A stretch of DNA of 64,000 nucleotides, from positions 3,258,441 to 3,322,440 of the forward strand of contig NC_092368.1 of assembly GCF_030848805.1 (NCBI RefSeq). Reading direction: 5' to 3'. The notes beneath the pieces are model-generated. The model did not search any database and had not been told where the DNA came from. It saw only the letters and a list, made by a program, of their open reading frames with translations. This stretch comes from Temnothorax longispinosus (lineage: Eukaryota; Arthropoda; Insecta; Hymenoptera; Formicidae). Shown piece after piece: positions 1-12,600 of this stretch (position 1 is its first letter; each line of letters begins with the position of its first letter). The position numbers and the translations under genes are program-made.

Positions 1-3000
1 CCTATTGCGTAACTTCTATCGAATAGAAGCCAAGTTTCTGCCTCCGACCTGACGATTCTAAATTTTCATTTTCGATTTCATTCTTCGCTCTCTTTCCCCA
101 TGCAGTTCAGCATATTATATTCCTTTGACGTCGAAATCGCCTTATTTCGTCCCCACATACTCCAGTGTCCTACCGCTGACGCCGACAATTCTTACCCCTC
201 AGCGTCCTCTTTCTCCAGTGATTTTCCGCGACTGTGTAATCCGCTGATCTCCTTTACAGAGTCGTTGTATTTCAACGAGGTACGATCCGCAAACATTTCT
301 CACGATATGTTACAAATTTGTTTCTCGTTCGCATCGATATCATCGTGCGCGAATATTTATCCTCGGAGTACTTCTATTCTTGTAATTCGTAAAAAGTCAA
401 TATCATTCAGAATCGTCTTTCGAAATGCACTCGCTGACGTTCGTTACTTTAGCCTTAGAATGAGAATTGACGTTTGTTTTAGAATGGCAGTTTCCTGCCT
501 TGTACGAGGAAAAAAAGGAAATTGATTTTCAATCAGTGAATACATATTCATACTGTTTTCCTATCGCTGACATTAATTTATTAATGAGAGTCCTACTTGC
601 TGCGGATAACTATTCTGCAATACAATGTGTGGTTCGGATGCGTTAATACAAGGATGATTCGCACTTCTCGTATATATGTTCTTTTATATAAACGAATTCT
701 CTGCGAATCTCTCGTGATTAGTCAAACAAGAGGAAAATTTACAAAAATGTGCGGATTTCGCAGCTGATACAAAAAAAGTGTTTAACAGTCAAAATGACCA
801 AACCATCGGTCTGTTAAAAGATACGCGCAGCGAACACGTCGCTGATAGCATTCTAGCGACTCGCGCCTGGTTGACGCGGACGTAAAATAACTTTTATTAC
901 TCCGCCGTTAGTTCGTGAGTTACCGACAACCTTGGCACGTGGAGTAATACCCGCGTGGAGTGAGGAACTCCGAACAATGTTCCGTGCAGCGAAATTAAAC
1001 TCGACGTCCCTGACTTGGCTAATGCGTGTCGAACTAATACTTCGCTCTGGGAAAACGTTCGCGCACGATCATATGCGCGACTTCGGCAGCTTGGAGACAC
1101 CCTGTATATTTATCGTCCAATACAATCGAATGATTAACTGGTATATCCGGTCTGAGATATTCCGAACTTTCAAACTAGCGCAACGATGAATTGAAAGCAC
1201 ATTTCACGCTGAAATTCGTTAGAAATACCGTTCCGTGTGGTTCGAGCTTAACGTGTTGCCTCGAGCCACGTTTCAAGCATCGTAAATTTGATTTAGGGGG
1301 GATAACCGGGAACAATGTCGATCGGGACGTCGATTAACAATAAAATATCATCCCGCGCTCCCCGCGCGTCAAAACGAAGATTCCGCGGCGGAGGTTGTTC
1401 CCAAGCTAATATCTTTACCGGGCACCGAGGGTGTGCGCGCGGAATTTAATGGTCCCGCCAGAAGTTCTCTCCTCGGCGAGATCCTCGCGCGACTTGGCCG
1501 GAAGATAAATCGAAGCCGGGACGCTTTTGTCCCCCCCCTTCCCGCCCCTCTCGCAACTTTCAACGGCAATGCCGCCTGAGCGTGGCTTCTGGCTTCGGTT
1601 GGCGTTATAAGCCGCGTATTGACCCGCGTGGAAACCCCTTAACAAAAGTCACGAAATAACCCCTTCGAATCCGAATGGCGTCGGTGTTTCAACGGAACTC
1701 ACCGGATTTCGCAATAATTCCGCAAACAAAGTAAAACGCTAAAATTCCGCTAAAAAACGTAGAACGCGTAAAGATCGAAACGTATTAAAACACTTTGCAT
1801 AGACGCGAGATTATCTCTCGGCTCTATCTCATTTCGCGAATGAGATAATGAATCGCTTTTATCTCTAAATTTTGTCCGGGATATATATCCTTTGTCGTCT
1901 CTCATAGGCAAATGTTGAATCAACAATGCGCAAATAAAACTAGACTCGGCGGCAATTGGTCGTTTGGTTTTTGTTGGTACATGGTGCCGCGCAACGTGAC
2001 TTTGACGTCATTCCGTGACTGTTATTGCAAAGTCTCTTTGGACTCACGCGTACCAACGTGCCCTTTGCTCCCGTAATATTAAATCAATTTTGTTTCATTT
2101 TTTTTTATAAACGACCCACCAATTGCCATCTGTCCAAAAATCGCCGATGCAATCTAGATAATGGATGGTTCAGTGATTACATCATAATTCGAAAACGATC
2201 ATTTAAAATTCAATTTTCCAAAATGTACTAAAACAGCGATGTGAAATTTGAGGGCGGTCGTTCCTGCGTTTCGTCGTAACGTGCGTTTTCTATCACGAGC
2301 GAAGATACAAAAATCGCGTCCCGGCTATGGCACACGGAGCGCAGATTGCCCGCAAAGTTTTTAATTAAATTTCGCGAGAGGCGCGTACCGAGGAAGGTTC
2401 GCGCGTCGGTTCGACTATGGTCGTCGCGTTGCGAAATGGTGTTATATAATCATAGGCAATAATTCTCGGTACTTCAATTTAACGGAAACTTTGCGAGAGA
2501 TAAACGCCGCGCGCGCGCGCGGAGTGAAACCTTCGGGCGAGCCGCGACATTTGCCCCGTTTCTTACGCGTATGCTCTTGTAATAGTTGTGATCTTATCTC
2601 CTCACCCTTTCATTTACCTCTGAAATATCTTCGAGTATTGAAGAAGAATGTTTTAATAATATTTGGCGTGTAGCAGAATTTGTTTGTTTCGTGTGCATAC
2701 TAAAAAATTAATTCTGTCAAAATGTATCAAAAATTCACGTAACTCTTGGATCTTGGATAAATTTTTAATATTTTATTACATAGCTATTATTCAGCGAGAC
2801 TAAAATGCTTCAAAGAAATTTAATTTCAATTATGTTATCAGTACTTTAGAAATCCAATAAACTGCAGATACCGCGCATAAAGTAACGAATATACATTGAC
2901 TTTCGTCTCGGGTTGAAGTTTTAACGCGCATTTTGACCCGGAGCAGAAATTTCTGAAGGAATACTCGAAGTAACACACGCGATTGACGTTGCTCGCACGT

Positions 3001-3100
3001 CATTTCGTGGGAAGTCGGGGAACGTCACGAACCCTTTTCCATCTCTCGTGAAAAGGGCCTCGTTCCGTGCGACTTTCGCGATACGTTTGAGGAGGAGCGG
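1..3100. other. Non-coding stretch, no gene supported
   Basis: Mixed composition, GC-rich around 900-1700 and 2240-2560. A 141-codon plus-strand frame from the ATG at 100 is Ser/Phe/Leu-rich and unlike any family I recognise. On the minus strand an ATG at 296-294 opens a hydrophilic 34-codon frame whose stop overlaps a donor-like GTAAG at 195-191. A perfect CRE palindrome TGACGTCA sits at 2003-2010, and an alternating GC run near 2508-2521 could adopt Z-DNA. None of this proves a gene. Confidence 0.6.
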
Positions 3101-3102
3101 CA

Positions 3103-3124
3103 TCTCTCTCTCTCTCTCTCTCTC
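3103..3124. repeat. (TC)11 microsatellite
   Basis: Uninterrupted TC dinucleotide repeat on the plus strand (GA on the minus strand), directly visible. GA tracts can be bound by GAGA-type factors in insects, but nothing here shows a function. Confidence 0.95.
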
Positions 3125-3499
3125 GAGCCAGCGGCGTGCACTTCGAGGAATTCCACCGTTAGTTCAGTCATTACCATTCGCTACATGTCGACGGCGGTCA
3201 GTCCGCGAGCGCATTTTAGCGTGTTTACGGCACTTTTCGAAGAAACGGTTAGCCTGCTCTGTCCCTCGCCAGCCCGATCGGGAACGGCAACGTGCAACAT
3301 CGTTTCATTATTGCGATTACTTTGCGAGAGCGGGAAGACACGGTCGAGGATCGCCGCCGACGCGACACGGGGACGAAATACCGTTTCACTTAAAGGCCGA
3401 ATAATCTGTTATCGTCAGAAAGACACGATCGGAATGTGTCACGCGTATACTTTTTCAGCAAACTCGCGATATATACTCGATAATGAGCTCATTGAGTAA

Positions 3500-4504
3500 A
3501 GACAGTAATTAGGATAATGATATGCAGCTACTTATATCCCAAGATTTCAAGACAATCTTGGAGTTGACAGATATATGTCCCACCTAATGCTGAAAAAAAT
3601 GTAGATATCTATGAAAAAATGGATAAATTTTTATTTATAGAAGCGTATAAAAATTTTATAAAATGTCACATTACTTTTATCTGTAATAAATTAATTAATT
3701 ATCCTAGATACTATTTACATAATTAAAGGTATATAACATTTTATCATTGTAGATTTATGTATAAGTAAATTATTACGTGGATTTTAGCCCGAATGCAAAA
3801 TGGAAGATAATACTGACTCGATATTAATCCTTTAATGTCGAAATCAAGTATCGTTTGAAAGATGATTTCTTGTTACGGATATCGAGACATATAAGCGATA
3901 TTTACTCGAATGCACCGTATTGACTTGACAAGAGTGAAAGCGTGAAATCTGCAAGAATGTTCATGCTCCTTTATGCCCGTATCAGACTACGGATTGGATT
4001 GAAATGGGATTGAATTTGACTAATCAGAGCAAAGTTTACTAAACTTGAGTTCAGTTTTCTCTATTCTGATTAATTAAATTTCAATCCAATCTCAATCCCA
4101 ATCCATAGTCTGATACAGGTTTTACAAAGTTGATATCAACGGAAGTCATGAGAATAGAGGCGTCGATGTTTACCTTCAAGCGAGACTGCAATTAGTCGAT
4201 GAGCAAATCGCAATCAATATCCCTAATCGATAATTGCAATCTCTCGCGTTTTGGCGAAAAATGTATATTTATTTGTGGCTGGGAACAAACGCTCGATCGT
4301 GTCTGATAAATCGATCATAATTTTAATCAATAGTTTAACTCTGTGTACTTTCTGCTTGCAATTCTGAAGAGAGCCAATGAATCAGATTAAATTAAGGTTA
4401 ATGTTGGCAAAAATGATTAATGCTCAACACGATTGTGGTAAAAAATACGACACACAGTTATTACACAAACCGATACGATTTCCCATAACGGTTAAGGTAA
4501 CGCG
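3500..4504. other. AT-rich non-coding block
   Basis: AT-rich stretch with no open frame of note. Its only structured content is the fold-back MITE at 3976-4119. The rest is low-complexity A/T with scattered TAAT and TTAAT words. Confidence 0.7.
3976..4119. mobile_element. Palindromic fold-back MITE (about 144 bp)
   Basis: The two ends are long imperfect inverted repeats. Both read CCY then GTATCAGACTAYGGATTGG from the outside inward, and both continue through related ATTGAAAT/GGATTG blocks to a shared TAATCAGA motif, so each arm is about 55 bp and the whole element folds on itself around a short centre near 4050. There is no coding capacity. This is the architecture of a non-autonomous DNA transposon relic. 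The target duplication is unclear: TA flanks TCAGACTA at both ends, but inverted identity continues outward, so the true boundary may be the CCY. The superfamily cannot be assigned from this copy. Confidence 0.8.
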
Positions 4505-5162
4505 ATGATCGCCGCGCGTCAAGTCGACGATATCGAGTTTCTCCGGCGTGTCACCATCGAAAATTTCAGCCCGGAGGAGCTAAAAGCACCGGGTTACGTT
4601 GCGAAACAGGAAATTCCGATTGCGAATCGCGACGCGATGCGTCAATGGTCCCAACGATCGAGAACCACTCTCGAGGGCCCCTCCCGTCGAAACACATGGC
4701 CTCGCAGCCGCGCCGTGTCGGCCATCGAGAAATTTATAACGAGCTCATTCGTATACATCTCGCGATGTGGAGTAAATAAGGAGAGACGGGGAACGTCGGC
4801 GAGTCTCGAGCCGGGTTTCTCGAAAAACACTCCGAGAGATCACCATCGATTCGCGGCTCCAATCGAGCGCGGCGCGAAGAGCCGGGGCCCCCGATAATCC
4901 GACGGTACCCCGGTGATGATGGGTTCGCATTCCTGCTGCTGATCCCCGAGTCAATTTGATAGCGACGCGATGTTTTTCGAGGCGATTCTATTGATTGGCT
5001 TCATCAGGATACTTGGCAACTTCTGTCGACGAGACGATGCTTCTCCCCGATAAAATTCAACGTGCGCTGTATCGAAAAACACACGCTGATAGAACGCGAC
5101 GCGACGTGCAAATATTCAACAGGTTACTTTGTACAATGTCGGAGACGGGAATTCGGACTCTC

Positions 5163-5186
5163 GGAGAGAGAAAGAGAGAGAGAGAA
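5163..5186. repeat. GA-rich microsatellite
   Basis: Interrupted GA repeat on the plus strand, directly visible. It translates as Arg/Glu repeats inside a chance 77-codon frame. Confidence 0.9.
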
Positions 5187-5961
5187 TCTCTGATAAAGGA
5201 ACTCTTCGAGATATATGATGGTCGGTAAATGGATCGCGCGTATCCAATCCGCGGTTCCGCGTCGATCCTTTTATGTTAAGTGACGTCGCCAAGTCACTCC
5301 GTGAGAAGTATAATTATCATAACACGTTCCGTGCGACGTGTGAAACCGCTATTTTTTAAATTCAACCCCCTTCGAACCCGGTAGTGTACCCGGTTTAAGA
5401 CTGCCACGGAACATAAAATACCAACACAGTCGCAGTCTCTCTTACATTAAAAGGTCATTCCTTCGCGCTTAAAATCATCTAACGCTAAACCGTAAATTCC
5501 AGCCAAAATTAACGAGGAATGCAGATTGCGCGACGTGAAAAGGCATCGAAACGACTCTTCGCGAATTGTCCTTCTTGCCGGAGTTGTTCGCCAGATCCGT
5601 GAAATTAAGCTCTTCGGCGAAGATTTGGGAAGAAACGCAAACGAAAGAAACGGATCGGCAGCTGCGGCGCGGCGAGTGACAATCATGCGACGGTGGGCAT
5701 TGTGCGAGAGGCCCTTAAAACTTGTCGATGCACCGTCGGTCGGCGGGAGAGGCGGATTGCGCGCAATAAGGCCCCGCGTTTCGTGGCAGACGCCGTGGTT
5801 AACGGATGTGCCGTTACGGGGCCGCATTCCACGGAGCCACGCATGCGCGACGCGACACATTCCATTGTCTTTTACATTCTTCCCGGCCGTTTCTCTCCTC
5901 GTCGGTATTCTTAGCACGCTCGCAGCCGCCGTCAGCCGCCCCTAACGCAGAGGCGTAAGGC

Positions 5962-5980
5962 ATGCAGGGTCCCCCTGCAT
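5962..5980. repeat. Short perfect hairpin
   Basis: ATGCAGGG, a 3-base spacer, then CCCTGCAT: 8-bp arms, directly visible. There is no T run or other context that would make it a terminator. Confidence 0.8.
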
Positions 5981-7855
5981 CACCCTCTCCCTTCCCCGTC
6001 CGGCCCTTATCGAGGTATCGGACCTGCATCGTCTCTTTGCATCGTCTGGCGGACTCTTTCTCTCGCGAGATTCGCGTCCAGAATCGTCTCGGGAGCGAGC
6101 GACACACGAGTTCACGAAAGGGCGACTTTTTTCGAGACACGTTTCAGATTTAGCTCTTTCGCTGGGAAACGATAAATAACGACAGCGAATAAATCGCGAT
6201 CAAATTTTCGCTAAGAAGAAGCAGATGATCTGGTATTTGTCGAAAAATTTTAAAATATCGCTTATGATGACGCGTGACTCTAGCTTTCAACCCTTCCTAT
6301 TTGATGTAGCATCGCGGCGCGAGTTATGGTCCTTCTCACTCGCCGGAAGTACGAACGAACGGTTTCCGTGGCCGCTGGGCAGGCGAGGGAAGACGGCCTA
6401 GAAAGAAAGACGAGTCCTCCAGGATTCCGAAGGCGGTGGAATTCCGTTCGGCTACATCATGTGCGATTCGCAACAGTGCGTGCAGGTCTCTCTCGTGTTG
6501 CTCGCCTTCACGGTTATACAACGCATCCGGGATACGTAAACTTACGTTATGTATAAGCGACGTTTTTGTATAATACAATAATATACGTATATAATAATCA
6601 TAGTAGTTATATAATACAAAGTAAAAGAGTAAAGAAGGTGAAAAAAGACGCAGCGGGGCAGTACCTACGCACAATACGCAATCTTTGCGTAACTCGTCGG
6701 CGAGGCACTTTGATTGCCGATCGAAATAATCGGCTCGCTGAGAACCAGGATATGCTAATGGTCGACGTCGTGCGTGCGTGCGTTCGTGCGCGCCTTTGCG
6801 TGTGCGTGCTCATACGTGCCTCTCGCATAACTGATACCGACGGATACCGCGCGGCAAAAACCGGAAATGGCTGAGATAGCTGGGTAACGCCGAGCCGCGA
6901 AATCAAGAGATCCGCTCGATGACCTTAACGAAGCGAGCGAGCGAAACGCGCGCCGCTGCAATTTTCGGCCCTCCTTCGTTCATCCTCGATGAGAGGGAAT
7001 ATACACGAGAGGGCCGGGAATTGGGGAAGTCTTCGGCCTGCCAAACGAGGCTCTTAAGTTTTTAGTGCCTCCGGAGAATCGAGCAGTTCGTGAAATAACG
7101 CGAGCCGTTTCTTCTTCCTCCAGCGATTTCCTGATATTCAGGATCGGAGGCACACTCGGGAGGCTATGGGGTTTCCACGTCGCTAAACGTACGCGGAAGA
7201 GGGGGATGACGAAGAAGACACGCTGTTAAAAGCAAATATAACCCTTATATCGACGGTACGGCGCGCAGAAAAGTCGGAGATAATTCCCCGCTTCGCTCGT
7301 TGCGTCGAATCGACTTCGGTTTATATAACAGAAGTTCGTTTATGTAACGTAAGTTGGACAGGAAGATACGCAGCGGTCGAGAAAAGTTAATAAGCAAACC
7401 CGTAAAAGTAAATTCGCGCCAAGTGCTCGGGGGACCAACAACAACAAGGTGAGACGGAGGTTCCCACGAAGTGGACCACTCCTTTCGAGGATCACGATCT
7501 TTATCTCTCTTCTCTCGTACCTACGAGGCGACCTTCGTGTTCTCACGTGTCGTCAGCGTCGATATTCGGCGTCTCGCGCGGCTGATGCTTGATTTATAAG
7601 GGAAGATGTGTCAAAAGTCGAGGGACGAGTTTTGACAGCGATGGCCTTCTATGGCGACGATCGACCCCCGGGTGACTGTCCCTCGTATATTGCGGGACAA
7701 GGATTCGGTGATTCCCCCCTCCCACCCCGCTACAACATGCGGGTCATCGTATATGCCCGCTTTATTAGGCGTTATTTAAAAGACAACCTCTCTTTCTCTC
7801 CCGGTCGGGCTCCTTTTCTGAGTCAGCGTGATCTCGATTAGCCAAGCGATTGCGG

Positions 7856-7885
7856 GCGCGCGGCGCGGCGTGGCATGCCGCGCGC
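7856..7885. repeat. GC hairpin, 9-bp arms
   Basis: GCGCGCGGC at 7856-7864 is the exact reverse complement of GCCGCGCGC at 7877-7885, with a 12-base loop that contains part of a GGCATGCC palindrome. It sits in GC-rich sequence where such palindromes are easier to form by chance. Confidence 0.75.
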
Positions 7886-8058
7886 TTTACTTGGGGCACA
7901 GCACCACGTCCGGGGGCACCGTGTGTGACTCACGTCGGAATCCTGGAGTGGCACAATGGCCTTTGACTATAACGTAGCACGCGCGTGTACCGTGCCCGCG
8001 CGCGCGGAGAGGCCAACACACGGCCGCGCGGGTCCGAGACTACGTCCGAGGACTCTGT

Positions 8059-8079
8059 GCGCCGCGCCGCGCCGCGCCG
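8059..8079. repeat. GCCGC pentanucleotide repeat
   Basis: About four copies of a 5-bp GC-only unit. The same kind of pentamer recurs as GGCGC at 13666-13688. Confidence 0.9.
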
Positions 8080-8640
8080 TGCGGAACGGGGATTTCTCTC
8101 GAAAGTATGGGTAATATATCCTCCTTATGTAACGGATTTCGTTAAATATGTCAGTAATTTGCCGCGGCGGCGTACGTGGGCGTTCATACTTCGACCGCGA
8201 GTTTCTCAGGCGCATTGTTTCGCGGCGCCGCTTTGCACATTGTTGCAAACGCCGAATTTTCGCGACGCGGCAGCGAAAGCGGGAGATAGCCGCACGGTGA
8301 TCCACATGCGCACCTACACAAAATACCGAGATCCAATGCGAGATCCCGTCCATCGGGCATACGTGGACAGGTACACGGTACACACGGACCGCGGTACAAG
8401 TCCACGGAGCGCAGGATCTCCGTTCGCTGGAACGAGAAACTCCGGAGCGCGCGAGCGGCGCGGTGAAATGTTTTTGTTTTCTGCGTGCGAGTCGTGTCGC
8501 GGCCGCATAAGCGGCGTGCTCCTTTCTAGAGAAACGGTTGGCCCGAATACCACCGTTGAAACGGCCTTGCGCGACTCGCGGTAAGAGCTCGGCAAGGCTC
8601 TCCGGATTTCTGCAAAGGCAGCGCGTCGCCGCGACTATCT

Positions 8641-8672
8641 CCCTCCCCTCCCGGCTCCCCCTCCCCCCCCCG
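8641..8672. repeat. C-rich tract
   Basis: Run of CCCTCCCCT-type sequence ending in a C9 homopolymer. The minus strand has several G runs separated by short spacers and could form a G-quadruplex. Directly visible; function unknown. Confidence 0.8.
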
Positions 8673-8760
8673 CGCGAATTTCAGAGCCGAATACCGATCC
8701 GCTAGGAATTGCGCGGCACAGGCTCGGGGACGCGATCGTTTCACTTCGTCGACGGGGTAC

Positions 8761-9500
8761 TATTGTCGAAAGTAGAAGCAATCACCGATAATTTAACTGG
8801 AATTAGTAATGATATTTTTCTTTTAACATATTTTATGTGTAAATATGGATTTATACCACGATTTGTATTGATAAATAATATTCTGGTATTAAACACAGAT
8901 CTTTTTACTGTTTTAAATTAAATATTAATTTAAAATTGTAAATAAGCGTATAAATAAATAAATAAATATAAATATAAACAGTATCGTTTATTTTTTTTCT
9001 GCCTCCTGAAATACGTTGTTAATTTGTACAATGAACTTTCCATGTTTTTATTAATTAAGATATTAAGTATAATTAGAACATAATTGTTCGTTTTTCATAT
9101 TATATGATATTACAATAATATAAAAAAAAATAGCTGCACCTTTTATCCCAATTTATTTTTATTCCTACTCGGTCATAACAACGAAACATTTAATAAATAT
9201 GTATTTCCTCGAGCAAGAGTGGAATATTTGACTGTACACTATCGATATTTCGATGAATAAAGTGATATTTATTTTAAAATAGCTATCTCTAGTTCTTTTC
9301 CAATAATGTTCAACAAAATTCAAACTAACACAATCTGTCCCACTTTCGGCAGATCAAATTTCAAAATATTTTCGTCAAAATGTCCTCCGACAAACTTTAA
9401 AAAAGGAACTGATTCGTATGCCGGTAACATGCTTGTAGACAATGTGATTTTACATGTAATATCGTATCCTCTCCGATCTTATTATCTATAATCGATTCTG
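8761..9500. other. AT-rich non-coding block
   Basis: AT-rich, including an AAAT-type tetranucleotide run at about 8951-8975. A DRE-like TATCGATA lies at about 9240. I see no gene, and the small frames here lack start context or family resemblance. Confidence 0.65.
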
Positions 9501-10920
9501 CAGGCGCAATTGCGGCGAAAGAGGAAGAATGAAATTCTCCACGATTTCGTCATTCTCGCTTCGATCGTCACCTAATCTCGGGAGGACCGTTATCCTCCGC
9601 CGCTCCGGAAAATACCGGGAGAGTTAACGCGATATTTTTCATCGACTAAAGATCCGTCGAGAAATTTGACGGAAAATTTCGCGATTGCGTTGCACAGCCA
9701 TTTGGCTGTCGCGCCCCGGCAAGCACGAACTCGCTGGGAATTCAGAAACGTCAAAGGATTACAGCGACTGGCAGAATCCTGGGGGATTCTCTTCCTCTCT
9801 GCTGTAAGCACAATTATCCTCGGATATTAAACGCCATATCCTCGCGATACGGAGATCTAGGTCAGTTGGGGCAAACGTGCGCGACTTGGATCTTAGATCA
9901 CTTTTTACGACGAACGGTCGGCCGGATTGTGATGTCTTTCATGTTTCCAAGTTGCAAGAAAACTCGCTGGAAGGATTTCCCGGGGAGCTGAGCGGAATAT
10001 TCGCGCGCGTGAATAATCGATAGTGACCGAAAGACACACCTCTCGGTGGAAAAGAGGCACTATTCGAGATTTAGGTCAGCTGGAGTATGCGATGCATCGC
10101 TTTGAAACATTTTCGGACCGCGAAGATGCTGCCGAGTTTATCGTCGCAAAACAACGCGGCGGTCCGTCGAATCCCTCGTGCGAGACACGTGCCGTCGTGG
10201 AATCGACTCTCGAAATAAAATGATAGCTCGATCCGCCCGTAGCTGCTTTTTGATTGCTTTTTCGCGCTTTCAAGTTGCTGCATGGCGAGGTCTATCTCTG
10301 CGGCAATATTTCGCTAATAAAATCATGTGATTAAGAGCTACCTGTCACGGGTTTTCAACTCTTTCCGATCCATTAATTTTAATAAATTTGCAACGACATT
10401 TGCAAACGCATCCGTATACACGAAGAATTCAAAAAATTGTCCTCAATTTCTACAAGATCTCATTTCTGTTTTAAGAGTCTCTCATAGTAAACAGAAGTAA
10501 AAAGCACTTTAAAGTTTTCTCCGTTTTACGTAAACTCAATACTAAATTAATTTTATGTTTTCATTGAAAAAGCAATAAAAGAAATTAATTATTATAAAAA
10601 TTGAAGCTAATATATTAATAGAAAATATACGAAAAGAAAATATTTTAATTATTTATGGATAATATATATTGTATAAAAACACATATTTTAATGCGTCGAC
10701 CGGAAGAAATCCAGATCCAATTATCACTGGCCGCGCGGTGGCGCATTTTAAAATCCGGCGCTGCAATTACGCGCAAGATATTTATCTCGCTTAAAGAAGA
10801 AAGTGTATCATATACAGCGCAACATGCGACGGCGAATAGATTTCTGTAGTTTCATAACTTAGCGGCCGACATTCCGCGGAATTGCACCACTAATAATGGC
10901 TATGACATCATCGCGCGCGC

Positions 10921-10956
<36 letters not shown>

Positions 10957-12600
10957 CTCTTCCCCATAATTGGCTTCATAAATTAGAAATATTAGATTTC
11001 CCTCCGAGCATAGATCCCCTTTGTCATCCGCCGATCTAATGGCCCGTCGATTTACGCCGGTCGGTGTGCTTTCTAAATTGCGTAAAAACCCGCCAAACGG
11101 TATCATTACGCTCGCGAATTTATTACGGGCGCAGGAATTCTCGCGAGAGTTTCTGTCGCGAGCCAGGAAGATCTATTCGCCGAGATTCACCTCGCAGACA
11201 CTCCGCGGTGTGCGCAGTAGGATTTATCCCGCATCTAGCACATGAGATTGCGAAGTGGGTTGAATTTATTTATCTCTATCCGTAGAAATTGCCGCGGATC
11301 CCGCACGTATATCGCCGCCGTCGACTCATCATTCATCGCAGATATGATGAACGCATTATTCTGAAATACGTTTAGGTTTTGTCGCTTTAAAATAATTTAT
11401 CGCATAATCGTTTACTTCTCAAACCGGATTCTAGGCACTCCTTATCCAGTCTCGTCTCTGTTGAACTTTTACAAGTTAATATCTTTGGTATAATTATTGA
11501 ATTTTACATATTACACGTGTTCAATTATACATGCTTTCCATTAATCGAGTGGACTCGGATAATAATGTTAATAGCACGAATTCTATCGCTTCTCCTTAGG
11601 GCTACTAATTTTCACGTGTATCGCACGGGAAACGATCACGTCGTGATGGACAGGTACCGTTAGAATTTCGAGGGTAACGAGTCTGCTGCTAGCGCGATAG
11701 ATACGAATCTGGCCGCGATGGACCAATCTGTATTAGAGGTCGCCTAATAGCCTTTCTATCCCGCGTCTCGCCGATCGCTGTTGGAAGGGAAAAAAAAGAA
11801 ACTGAAAAAGAAAAAAAGAACGGCGCAGTACCGAAGACGTTTGATCGACGCGGTATGGAACGGTCTCGGTGCCCCCGGGGCTGATTTCTTTCGACAATGT
11901 CGCGCAATAAATCGCGCAAACGCACGCACGTACGTATATACGCGCGTGCGTGCGCGAGAGGCGCACAAGGTGAGCTGTCTGTCGCTCTTTTGAAAGTCGA
12001 AACTGAGACGGAATTCACTTTCGCCGCGTCGGTTCGCACGCTCGCCGCCCTCTTTTTGTCAACCGCGTCGTATCTCGTTCTCGAAACTCGAACGGAGACC
12101 CGACGCGGCGCGGCATGGCCGCGCGAGGCCTCCGGCGTTTGAATTCCGTCAAGTCTCAACCGCCGGCTTATTTAGGACTTCGGGAAATTGAGGAGATTCC
12201 GACTGTACACGCCGATCGCCGCGAGATCAGGGAAGAAGACGCGGCGTATCGTCGCTGACCTCGTAAACAACCGGGGGCCTTAAGTGAGCAACGCCCGTAG
12301 TCGATAAGTCGGGGATTTAGCTTCTCTTTCTCCTCCTAAATTTACACGCGGCTGTTTACAACGCGTTTCTAAATGCGGCCTACGCTCGCGACGACCCTCG
12401 CAAATCGTAGACGGTTTTACTCACCGGCTGGAAGTCGACCTACCCGTTCCGGGATTGGGACACGTCCCCTTGACCCGCGGCGCTCTCTCGCGTCACGGGA
12501 ACGAGGGTAAATTAAGGAAGGCTCGAAATAGAGCGACGCGGCATGAATATCTAGCGTATATCCCGGGACACTCCCGTTTGAATATTCAAAAATGACGTCG
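9501..12600. other. Mixed non-coding stretch
   Basis: GC-rich segments (9500-10320, 10690-11340, 11600-12600) around an AT-rich segment (10400-10680). It contains the TC tract at 10924-10954. Overlapping frames on both strands around 11690-12160 are driven by a purine-rich run near 11785-11820 and by CG/TG-rich DNA near 11920-11965. No frame looks like a real exon. Confidence 0.6.
10924..10954. repeat. (CT)15 microsatellite
   Basis: Perfect CT repeat of about 31 bases on the plus strand. It produces the spurious Arg/Glu repeat in a minus-strand frame. Confidence 0.95.

Larger units (their letters stand above)
4505..8760. other. GC- and CpG-rich stretch without a supported gene
   Basis: About 4 kb of GC-rich sequence in which several frames are open at once on both strands. 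Examples are 4505-4897 (130 codons) and 7985-8584 (199 codons, about one fifth Arg). Overlapping openness in opposite frames and Arg/Ser/Ala bias point to chance rather than selection. Short GC hairpins at 5962-5980 and 7856-7885 and a GCCGC run at 8059-8079 lie here. CpG richness by itself is not a promoter sign in this window because CpG is high everywhere. Confidence 0.55.

Noticed and set aside
4505..4897. 130-codon plus-strand frame starting with ATG
   Set aside because: The N-terminal part looks protein-like, but no family, splice signals or promoter support it, and minus-strand frames overlap.
7985..8584. 199-codon plus-strand frame
   Set aside because: Arg/Ala-rich, with three minus-strand frames open over the same bases; compositional artefact.
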